Assembly (NCBI GenBank): GCA_016180145.1 | Contig: JACPBT010000094.1 | Span: 1 to 5,108, forward strand | Direction of reading: 5' to 3' | Length of the DNA stretch: 5,108 nt | From: Candidatus Woesearchaeota archaeon | GTDB taxonomy: Archaea > Nanobdellota > Nanobdellia > Woesearchaeales > UBA10216 | Shown here: positions 1 to 5,108 of the stretch, one piece after another | Position numbering within the stretch: the stretch's first letter is position 1 | Layout: each line of letters begins with the position of its first letter | Notes under the pieces: model-generated | Told to the model about the DNA's origin: nothing | Database searches by the model: none | What the model saw: the letters and a program-made list of their open reading frames with translations, nothing else | Translations under genes and position numbers: made by a program

Positions 1-1
1 G

Positions 2-484
2 ATTATCGGCTTTATACTGCTTGGCAAGTTCATGGAACACAGCATGAAAGGACGAGCAACAGCAGCAATAAGAAAACTCCTTGACCTCCAGCCGAAAATG
101 GCAACTGTAATACGCAAAGGAAATGCGGAGGAAAAAATCCCTGTAGAAAAAGTCACAGCAGGCAGTATTCTAATAGTGAAACCAGGTGAAAGCATACCGG
201 TTGACGGAATCGTAATATCAGGGGAATCAGCAGTTGATGAATCAATGATAACAGGCGAGTCAATGCCATCAGGCAAAAAAACCGGAAGCACACTCATAGG
301 AGGGACGATAAACAAAAGCGGAATGCTGAAATTTAAGGCAACAAAAGTCGGAGCAGACACAACCCTCTCACAGATTGTAAAGATGGTGCAGGAGGCAGTG
401 GCAGCAAGAGCGCCAATGCAGCGCCTCGCAGACTCTGGTATTTCGCATACGGAATGCAGTTCCCAATGGCGCTCTCAATACTGA
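2..484 (+). pseudogene. copA: Cu(+)-exporting P1B ATPase CopA, upstream part (actuator domain), 5'-partial and out of frame with the rest
   Basis: This is the upstream part of a copper-exporting P-type ATPase, which moves Cu(+) out across the cytoplasmic membrane using ATP. The reading frame is open from base 2 with no start needed, so the N-terminus (any metal-binding domain and the first helices) lies outside the window. The first codons encode the end of a membrane helix and the typical LLGKFMEHSMKGRA linker. The actuator domain follows, with PGESIPVDG and the dephosphorylation motif TGES at 251-262, ending in APMQRLAD at about 410-433. Homology stops at that Asp; the remaining 17 codons to the stop at 482-484 are the next segment read in the wrong frame. 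The rest of the protein continues from about 433 in another frame. The family is certain. Whether the break is a real mutation or an assembly error cannot be told from the sequence. Confidence 0.88.
428..441 (+). other. copA: Deletion/frameshift junction inside copA, about 58 bases missing
   Basis: The actuator-domain frame ends in LAD (gac at 431-433), and the next recognisable protein, WYFAYGMQFP, starts with tgg at 436 in a different frame. From memory of Archaeoglobus CopA, about 20 residues separate AD from WYF, whereas here there are two bases (434-435). WYF to the CPC motif keeps the family spacing of 20 residues, so the missing piece is confined to this point. Sixty minus two gives 58 bases, and a loss of 1 modulo 3 is exactly what the observed frame change needs. 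The lost segment would be the membrane helix (M3) that follows the actuator domain. Confidence 0.78.
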
Positions 485-1587
485 TAGCAGTCCTCATAAT
501 CGCATGCCCATGCGCACTCGGCATAGCAACACCGGCAGCAATCATGATAGGAGCAAGCAAAGGCGCACAGAACGGGATACTAGTAAAAAGCGGGGAATTC
601 CTTGAAAAAGCAAGAAAAATACAGACTGTAGTATTTGACAAGACAGGCACGCTCACAAAAGGAAAACCGGCAGTAACAGACATCATACCACTTGCAATAA
701 GCTACGATGAAAGCAAAATCCTACAGCTCGCAGCAATAGCTGAAAAAGGCTCAGAACACCCCATAGGAGAGGCTATAACCGGCAAAGCAGGCACGCTTGG
801 GATACTGCTCCCTCAGGGCAAACTCCACCAGACCACAGCAGGCAAAGGCATACAGGCGCAATACCAAGGCAGAAAAATACTTGTCGGAAACAGAACATTC
901 ATGAAAGAAAAAGAAATTGCAGTAACAGCCGTAGCAGAAGCAAAAATAACCAAACTGGAAAAAGAAGGCAAAACAGCAGTAATGGTCGCAACCGGAAACA
1001 GGCTCATCGGAGCCATAGCAGTAGCGGACACGCTCAAAGAAAGCTCAAAAGCAGCGGTCGCGGAGCTGCAGAAAACAGGCAGGGAAATCATAATGATAAC
1101 AGGCGACAACGAAAGAACAGCACTGGCAATTGCTTATAAGCTTGGAATAAAACGGGTGCTGGCAAACACGCTACCAGGGGAAAAAGCCAGAAAAATAAAA
1201 CAGCTACAGGAAGAAGGAAAAACAGTAGCAATGGTGGGGGACGGAATAAACGACGCGCCGGCACTGGCACAGGCAGACGTAGGCATAGCCATAGGAGCAG
1301 GAACAGACATTGCAAAAGAAACAGGCGGCATAGTCCTGATGAGAGATGACCTAAGAGACGTTGCAGCAGCAATAGAGCTAAGCAGGAAAACAGTGGCAAA
1401 AATGAAACAAAACCTGTTCTGGGCATTCTTCTACAATATTGCACTAATCCCAGTCGCAGCAGGAGCGCTATACCCATTCACAGGAATCCTCCTGAACCCG
1501 ATATTCGCGGCAATCGCAATGGCATCAAGCTCAATAACAGTAGTAGGAAACTCACTCCTGCTAAACAAGCATAATCCACGAAAATGA
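454..1587 (+). CDS. copA: Cu(+)-exporting P1B-1 ATPase CopA, downstream part (CPC helix, catalytic domains, last two helices)
   Basis: This is the catalytic part of the same CopA protein. Recognisable sequence begins at WYF (436), upstream of the first ATG at 454, which has no ribosome-binding site. That ATG is therefore an in-frame Met rather than a natural start. In order it has the CPC ion-binding motif (505-513), the phosphorylation loop DKTGTLT (637-657), the nucleotide-binding SEHPIGEAI with its HP pair (757-762), GKG and LVGN in the N domain, MITGDN, the hinge GDGIND (1237-1254), and two final helices. Tyr-Asn (1432-1437) and MASSS (1519-1533) in those helices match the YN and MxxSS copper-site signatures of subclass P1B-1, so Cu(+) is the likely substrate. 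There is no C-terminal metal-binding domain. All catalytic residues are intact over 377 codons. Its stop overlaps the next gene by ATGA. Confidence 0.93.
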   Translation: MQFPMALSILIAVLIIACPCALGIATPAAIMIGASKGAQNGILVKSGEFLEKARKIQTVVFDKTGTLTKGKPAVTDIIPLAISYDESKILQLAAIAEKGSEHPIGEAITGKAGTLGILLPQGKLHQTTAGKGIQAQYQGRKILVGNRTFMKEKEIAVTAVAEAKITKLEKEGKTAVMVATGNRLIGAIAVADTLKESSKAAVAELQKTGREIIMITGDNERTALAIAYKLGIKRVLANTLPGEKARKIKQLQEEGKTVAMVGDGINDAPALAQADVGIAIGAGTDIAKETGGIVLMRDDLRDVAAAIELSRKTVAKMKQNLFWAFFYNIALIPVAAGALYPFTGILLNPIFAAIAMASSSITVVGNSLLLNKHNPRK

Positions 1588-2315
1588 AACCCTACCAATG
1601 CAGAATATGCAAGTTCAGCTATTCAGAGGAAAAATGGGCAAAGGCATGCGAAGACTTTTGCAGGAAGCACAAAAGCTGCAACTTAACAATAACAAGCCAC
1701 TCAATACAAAACAGCCAAAAAAACAAAAACACAAAAGAAAACATCAAAATAAAAAAACAACACGCATACATAGTAGCGGCAATAGCGCTAATAATACTCG
1801 CGGCGGCAATCAGCGCAGCAATAACACAAACGCAAAAGCCGGAAAAAACTACAGAACCAGAGCAAAAATTCGCAGAGCTAAGCAAAGCCCACACAAGCCT
1901 ATGCTCAGGGCCTGAATTCATAGCAGGAAAACAGGAAAACGAAAGGCTACAGGGAGCATGCTGCTCAAAAATGGACATCCACCGCTACAATGAACAGGTA
2001 ACAGGACTGAAAAAATACTCAAAAATAACACAGATACCAAAAGACCCCTACGACATACAAGTAGAGCTTGCCAACAAGCTGCTCAACTACCAGAAAACAA
2101 TAAACCTCACACCAGAACAACAGGAAACATACAACCAGGCAGCAAAACTATCCCACGAAGGAGGGCCATGCTGCTGCAAATGCTGGAGATGGTATGCATT
2201 TGAAGGACTTGCAAAATACCTCATAACAGAACACAACTTTAACGCTGAACAAATAGCAGAGATATGGGAACTTGAAGACGGCTGCGGAGGAAAAGGACAC
2301 ACACACGCCAACTGA
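1584..2315 (+). CDS. Uncharacterised Cys-rich membrane-anchored protein coupled to copA
   Basis: I cannot assign an established name to this 243-residue protein. Residues 4-41 form a small Cys/His domain (C6-x2-C9, C22-x3-C26, H29, C32) resembling a zinc finger. A Lys/Asn-rich linker follows, then one membrane helix at about 61-81. The basic side precedes the helix, so the N-domain should be cytoplasmic and residues 82-243 outside. The outer part has C107, the pair C126-C127 followed by SKMDIHRYNEQ, a block around DPYDI (154-158), the cluster PCCCKCWRW (195-203), and a tail with C234 and GHTH (238-241). I recall similar copies of the GGPCCCKCWRW block in other archaea, without a known function; it loosely recalls PCYCGC-motif lipoproteins. 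The ATG overlaps the copA stop as ATGA with no ribosome-binding site, so translation is probably coupled. A copper-binding or copper-delivery role is inference from the Cys content and neighbour. Confidence 0.85.
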   Translation: MKPYQCRICKFSYSEEKWAKACEDFCRKHKSCNLTITSHSIQNSQKNKNTKENIKIKKQHAYIVAAIALIILAAAISAAITQTQKPEKTTEPEQKFAELSKAHTSLCSGPEFIAGKQENERLQGACCSKMDIHRYNEQVTGLKKYSKITQIPKDPYDIQVELANKLLNYQKTINLTPEQQETYNQAAKLSHEGGPCCCKCWRWYAFEGLAKYLITEHNFNAEQIAEIWELEDGCGGKGHTHAN

Positions 2316-2320
2316 CAAGT

Positions 2321-2890
2321 TCACCGCAGCAGCGCTTCAGCAACAGTAAAAAATCCGACAGCAACAAAAAGAACAGAAGCGCCAAGACGGACAAGCCGTT
2401 CATCAACCCTTGAGCCAATAAACCTGCCAAAAGCAAGCATAACAGAAAGAACAACAGCAATGCCAGCAAGCGAGCCAAGAACTGCAAAAAGCAGGTCATA
2501 CCTCACACCAAACAGCAACGCAGCAAACTGGCTCTTATCCCCAAACTCGCTAACAAAGAAAAGCGCAAACGCGGCAAAAAGCACAGAACGCCTCCCAAGC
2601 TGCAAATGTTTATTATCTTCCTTCTCACGCCTGAAAAACATCCAAAGCCCGAAAAAAACGAAAAGAAAACCGGAAAAAACAGAAATAAAAGAGTGCTCAA
2701 AATAACTAGCAACAAAAGTGCCAAGAACAACCGCAGAGCCGTCAACCAAAGCAGAAGCAGCCATCGCACCGGCAAATATATGGAAAACATGCCTATGGCG
2801 CATAGCCAAAGCAAGCATGGCAAGCTGCGTCTTATCACCAATCTCAGCCAAAGCCATTGCAAGCATCGGAACAAAAAAATCCTGAAACAT
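2321..2890 (-). CDS. GDT1/UPF0016 (TMEM165-like) cation transporter
   Basis: This small, very hydrophobic protein belongs to the GDT1/TMEM165/UPF0016 family, whose members export Mn2+ or exchange Ca2+/Mn2+ for H+ across membranes. Both family signatures are present, one in each half: E-I-G-D-K-T starting at residue 16 and E-F-G-D-K-S starting at 115. These acidic residues bind the cation. About six hydrophobic helices are arranged as two related halves around a charged loop (RREKEDNK), and the length of 189 residues fits the usual prokaryotic size. I chose the ATG at 2890 because GGGAAGTGAT at 2904-2895 lies four bases upstream. A GTG at 2899, overlapping the TGA of the preceding channel gene, would add three residues (MIF). 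The gene is second in an operon behind the MscS-like channel and ends five bases from the convergent Cys-rich gene. Mn versus Ca preference cannot be read from sequence. Confidence 0.92.
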   Translation of the reverse strand: MFQDFFVPMLAMALAEIGDKTQLAMLALAMRHRHVFHIFAGAMAASALVDGSAVVLGTFVASYFEHSFISVFSGFLFVFFGLWMFFRREKEDNKHLQLGRRSVLFAAFALFFVSEFGDKSQFAALLFGVRYDLLFAVLGSLAGIAVVLSVMLAFGRFIGSRVDERLVRLGASVLFVAVGFFTVAEALLR

Positions 2891-2894
2891 AAAA

Positions 2895-2904
2895 ATCACT
2901 TCCC
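2895..2904 (-). promoter_or_regulatory. Shine-Dalgarno site for the GDT1-family gene
   Basis: Read on the minus strand this is GGGAAGTGAT, which matches 8 of 10 bases of AGGAGGTGAT, the complement of a typical archaeal 16S rRNA tail. Four T residues separate it from the ATG at 2890. It overlaps the last codons and the stop of the upstream channel gene. It decides the start in favour of ATG 2890 over GTG 2899, which lies within the site itself. Confidence 0.7.
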
Positions 2905-3951
2905 TGAAATTGAAACCATACCGGCATGGGAAAAGCTGAGAGCCTCCTTTTCAAAGCCCTCCCTAATTCCAAAATTAATATCCTGCTGAGCATCCATGTA
3001 ATCACCATAGCTGGCAGACTTTATAAAATACGAAACCTCAAAAACAAGCCCAACAGGCGAAAACTCCTTAAAATGAACACGCTCCAGCTCAGCCAGCTTC
3101 ACCCTGCCAACAACATCCTTCACAACATCCAAAACATGCCTAAGCTTCCTGTTGTCAGCGCCATGCGACAAAGTAAACTTGAAAATGACACGCCTCTTTT
3201 GCATCTTCTTGAAATTCTGAACACGGGCAGAAGTAAGCTCCCTGTTTGAAATGACAATCTCCTCACCCTGCAAAGCCTCAACCCTCGTAGATTTAAGGCC
3301 AATCCTCTTAACAACCCCCATATGCTCCCCAACAACAATAAAATCACCAACCTCAAACGGCTTATCAAAATAAATGGAAACAGAGCTGAAAATATCACCG
3401 AGAATGTTCTGCAGGGCAAAGGCAACAGCAACACCGCCAATTCCAAAGCCGGCAACAAGGGCAGAAACATTATAACCAAAATTTGAAAGAACCATAAGAA
3501 AAGCAATAACCCACAGCGAGCCCTTAACGATACGGACAACCATGCGCGCAACATTCGCATCACTGCGCCCATTCCTCCTCCTGATAACCTTCTCAGAAAA
3601 ATAATCAATAAAGCCTGAAACAGCCCTTACAACATAATAAGTCCCCCCAATAAAAAGAGCGTAATGAAGCAGCCTGTCCGCAAGAGGAGGCAGAGAAAGA
3701 GTCTGCAGCGCAACATAAGCAGAAACCACAAGATAAAAGGGCCAGTGAATGCCGCCCAAAATGCCCACAAAAAAGTCATCAACGTCAGTGGAAGTCTTTG
3801 CAGCAGCTGATTTCAGGCGATGAAGAACAACCTCCCTGAAAACCCTCAAAAGAACAACGCCAACAACGATAATCCCGAAAGCAACAGCATAATCAATACC
3901 CGAATTGCCAAAAAGACTGAAATTTGCAAGAGAAACCAAGTCAAGCGCCAT
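2896..3951 (-). CDS. MscS-family mechanosensitive ion channel
   Basis: This 351-residue membrane protein belongs to the MscS (small-conductance mechanosensitive channel) family, which opens under membrane tension to release solutes during osmotic downshock. Hydrophobic segments lie at about residues 19-38, 69-85, 94-112 and 143-156. The pore-lining helix follows at about 161-186, with NVSALVAGFGIGGVAVAFALQNILGD carrying the Gly/Ala packing pattern of the family. Next come the beta domain (FDKPFEVGDFIVV, then GVVKRIGLKSTRV and VISNREL) and an alpha/beta C-terminal domain to residue 351. The frame stays open upstream to 4059, but I take the ATG at 3951: a TATA box starts 30 bases before it, giving a leaderless mRNA, and residues encoded further upstream (RWKEPYIYKTF) look like translated promoter DNA. 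ATG 3963 is a less likely alternative. The TGA overlaps a GTG of the following GDT1-family gene by two bases, indicating one transcript. Confidence 0.92.
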   Translation of the reverse strand: MALDLVSLANFSLFGNSGIDYAVAFGIIVVGVVLLRVFREVVLHRLKSAAAKTSTDVDDFFVGILGGIHWPFYLVVSAYVALQTLSLPPLADRLLHYALFIGGTYYVVRAVSGFIDYFSEKVIRRRNGRSDANVARMVVRIVKGSLWVIAFLMVLSNFGYNVSALVAGFGIGGVAVAFALQNILGDIFSSVSIYFDKPFEVGDFIVVGEHMGVVKRIGLKSTRVEALQGEEIVISNRELTSARVQNFKKMQKRRVIFKFTLSHGADNRKLRHVLDVVKDVVGRVKLAELERVHFKEFSPVGLVFEVSYFIKSASYGDYMDAQQDINFGIREGFEKEALSFSHAGMVSISGK

Positions 3952-3973
3952 GCAAAAACGCATCAAACGGTAA

Positions 3974-3987
3974 TATTTAAAGTTTCC
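3974..3987 (-). promoter_or_regulatory. Archaeal BRE/TATA promoter for the mscS-GDT1 operon
   Basis: On the minus strand the sequence reads GGAAAC (BRE, 3987-3982) followed by TTTAAATA (TATA box, 3981-3974). The first T of the box is 30 bases before the A of ATG 3951. Archaeal transcription normally begins about 25 bases after the centre of the TATA box, so the transcript should start at or beside that A and be leaderless. No Shine-Dalgarno site is seen before 3951, which agrees. Confidence 0.72.
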
Positions 3988-4019
3988 TACTACTTTTGAG
4001 TGATTAAAACAGAAAGTTT
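3979..4019. repeat. Direct repeat AAAGTTT, one copy at each divergent promoter
   Basis: AAAGTTT occurs at 3979-3985 and again at 4013-4019, 34 bases apart (about three helical turns). Each copy overlaps the BRE/TATA junction of one promoter. The left copy also forms a short dyad, AAAGT-N8-ACTTT, at 3979-3996. A shared regulator site is possible, but such short AT-rich repeats are expected near archaeal promoters by chance. Confidence 0.25.
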
Positions 4020-4025
4020 TATATA
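4011..4025 (+). promoter_or_regulatory. Archaeal BRE/TATA promoter for the lipoprotein gene
   Basis: AGAAAG (4011-4016) is a good BRE and TTTATATA (4018-4025) a near-consensus TATA box, extended by further AT repeats to 4030. The first T is 31 bases before the ATG at 4049, so transcription should begin at or next to the start codon, giving a leaderless message. It points away from the promoter at 3974-3987, making a compact divergent pair. Confidence 0.75.
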
Positions 4026-4048
4026 TATATGGCTCTTTCCACCTGCTT

Positions 4049-5108
4049 ATGAGACGCAAACTGACTTACTTTATTGCTGCTACAACTGCTGCACTTACAT
4101 TCGCTTGCAGCCAGGCTTCTCCAACGCCAACAATCTCTCCTACTTCAACACCAACGATTGAGACTGTTATTGTAGCGACGCCAGCACCGTTTCCAACACC
4201 TACACCAACTCCGCAACATACAGCAACGCCTACCCCAGATGCAGCGTATCAGTTAAAAGTAAGCGACACCAAAAACGACATATATGCCATTCTTAAGGAC
4301 GCGATAGGTATTCAAAAAAGAAACATATTAATCGCATCAAGCATAGACGAAATATTGGCTTCAGAGAAAGGGCAGCCTTATTCGCCTAAGGACTATCACC
4401 CTCTCGATGAAGAAATCCTAAATGTAATAAGCCCAATCAATGATTTGAAAACCTTGAATGCTATAAAAAGGGTTGCAATAGAGATAAACACCATAGAATC
4501 TAAAACTGAAGGCATAATTAACAATGCACATGTTATAGCGGTGAGAAATAACAATGCTGTTAGCGGCTTTTCCAACAGTCTGAGATGCGATTCAGGTTCA
4601 CTTACACCTGTATCGAATCCGTCTGAGTTTAGGTTGCCCGATTATTACGAGTCTTCAGATTTAACTGGCAGCGAAGTTCTGAGCTATATGGTGAGTGTCT
4701 TGCTTACCGCAAAGGATTTAGAAGAGGAAACAGCCAGATTTAATGATAGAGTTGAAGCTCGAGAGGGTTATATCAACAACTGTCGCAATTATTACCTCAG
4801 TTGGATATCAGGCCTCAGTGCGAACACAAATACACATCAAATATGGACAGCACAGGTAGTATCAGATAACAGGGCAATTGCGATGCAAATCAGTGATGCT
4901 GCAACAAACAAACATTCTACCGGCCAGGTTTTTTTACCGACGGATTTTGTTGACCAAAAGTCACCATTCCATACATGGGCATATAATTTAAATTTTTTGG
5001 AAGGAATAATAGCACGCTTGGAAGGAATAAACGCGGTAGTAACAAGAACATTAGATACAGCAAAAGACGGTAAAGCAATAACAGCTGATACTTACGAAAT
5101 GCTTAAGG
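4049..5108 (+). CDS. Secreted lipoprotein-like surface protein with Thr/Pro stalk, 3'-partial
   Basis: The frame is open from ATG 4049 to the window edge (353 codons, no stop), so the C-terminus is missing. Residues 1-19 are a signal peptide (MRRK, then a hydrophobic stretch) ending LTFA-C20, an imperfect lipobox; a lipid anchor at Cys20 is likely but not certain. Residues 21-63 are a Ser/Thr/Pro-rich linker with TP repeats (TPAPFPTPTPTP), typical of an extended, possibly glycosylated surface stalk. From residue 64 on it is a mostly helical, Asn/Ser-rich domain with two cysteines, C180 and C245, that may form a disulfide. A coiled-coil-like segment LEGIIARLEGINAVV (317-331) contains an internal repeat. 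I recognise no family. The start is set by the leaderless promoter at 4011-4025. Base composition differs from the genes to its left: T is about as common as A here. Confidence 0.85.
   Translation, partial: MRRKLTYFIAATTAALTFACSQASPTPTISPTSTPTIETVIVATPAPFPTPTPTPQHTATPTPDAAYQLKVSDTKNDIYAILKDAIGIQKRNILIASSIDEILASEKGQPYSPKDYHPLDEEILNVISPINDLKTLNAIKRVAIEINTIESKTEGIINNAHVIAVRNNNAVSGFSNSLRCDSGSLTPVSNPSEFRLPDYYESSDLTGSEVLSYMVSVLLTAKDLEEETARFNDRVEAREGYINNCRNYYLSWISGLSANTNTHQIWTAQVVSDNRAIAMQISDAATNKHSTGQVFLPTDFVDQKSPFHTWAYNLNFLEGIIARLEGINAVVTRTLDTAKDGKAITADTYEMLK
4997..5030 (+). repeat. 13-base direct repeat in the lipoprotein gene, 21-base period
   Basis: TTGGAAGGAATAA occurs at 4997-5009 and 5018-5030, exactly 21 bases apart, giving LEGI twice at a seven-residue spacing. 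The period equals one heptad, so it looks like a small in-frame duplication extending a helix or coiled coil. Confidence 0.6.

Noticed and set aside
454..456. ATG 454 as a real restart making CopA a two-subunit pump
   Set aside because: There is no ribosome-binding site or promoter before it, recognisable CopA sequence extends upstream of it, and helix M3 would still be missing.
333..1477. Several long open frames on the minus strand opposite copA
   Set aside because: They lie antisense to conserved catalytic motifs, have low-complexity Leu/Ser-rich translations, and follow from the T-poor plus strand and codon pattern of copA.
1598..1978. Open frames overlapping the Cys-rich gene (plus frame 1598-1915, minus frame 1619-1978)
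   Set aside because: The plus frame is a Lys/Asn/Arg-rich out-of-frame reading with no domains. The minus frame is antisense to the Cys domain and membrane helix, and no promoter was seen.
2313..2323. Bidirectional terminator between the convergent operons
   Set aside because: Only five bases separate the two stop codons, and I saw neither a hairpin nor a T-run; transcripts probably overlap.
2460..3249. Plus-strand open frames across the GDT1 and mscS genes
   Set aside because: The plus strand is so poor in T that stop codons, all beginning with T, are rare. The translations are Lys/Asn/Ser-rich without motifs, while the minus strand encodes clear families.
3120..3608. Second minus-strand open frame inside the mscS gene
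   Set aside because: It is an out-of-frame shadow with an Arg/Leu-rich translation, lying across the conserved pore helix and beta domain of MscS.
4020..4030. AT dinucleotide tract as a microsatellite
   Set aside because: It is short and continues the TATA box at the expected distance from the ATG; promoter function is the simpler reading.
3952..4059. N-terminal extension of the MscS channel to 4059
   Set aside because: These 36 residues would translate the promoter region, including its own TATA box. The leaderless start at 3951 explains the signals better.
4052..4072. Twin-arginine (Tat) signal in the lipoprotein
   Set aside because: An RR pair is present (MRRKLTYF), but the Ser/Thr before it and the following Phe-Leu-Lys pattern are absent; an ordinary Sec lipoprotein signal fits better.

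Overview
The window looks archaeal, probably from a small-genome DPANN-type lineage. Two genes begin at leaderless promoters of archaeal form, with a purine-rich BRE, a TATA box (TTTAAATA or TTTATATA) and an ATG about 30 bases after the first T of the box. Genes inside operons instead use stop/start overlaps, and one has a good Shine-Dalgarno site. The placement in DPANN is inference from gene style and from memory of similar proteins; the archaeal assignment is better supported.

Layout. Positions 2-1587 (+) hold most of a CopA-type Cu(+)-exporting P1B-1 ATPase whose 5' end lies outside the window. It is broken near position 434: about 58 bases appear to be missing, which removes one transmembrane helix and shifts the frame. 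Positions 1584-2315 (+) overlap copA by ATGA and encode an unrecognised membrane-anchored protein with 13 cysteines, a natural candidate for a copper-handling partner. Five bases further on it meets, tail to tail, a minus-strand operon read from 3951 to 2321: an MscS-family mechanosensitive channel followed, with a TGA/GTG overlap, by a GDT1/UPF0016 (TMEM165-like) cation transporter. A 97-base divergent intergenic region (3952-4048) carries one promoter in each direction. To its right, 4049-5108 (+) is the start of a secreted lipoprotein-like protein with a Thr/Pro stalk, open at the window edge.

How the genes fit together. The left half reads as a metal and ion homeostasis module: copper export with a Cys-rich partner, a probable Mn/Ca exporter, and an osmotic release valve. 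The surface lipoprotein looks unrelated in function and in base composition. Throughout 1-3960 the plus strand is strikingly poor in T whichever way the genes run; this bias disappears at the divergent promoter.

No tRNA, rRNA, CRISPR array, transposase or clear terminator was seen. Apart from the 97-base divergent region there is essentially no non-coding DNA.
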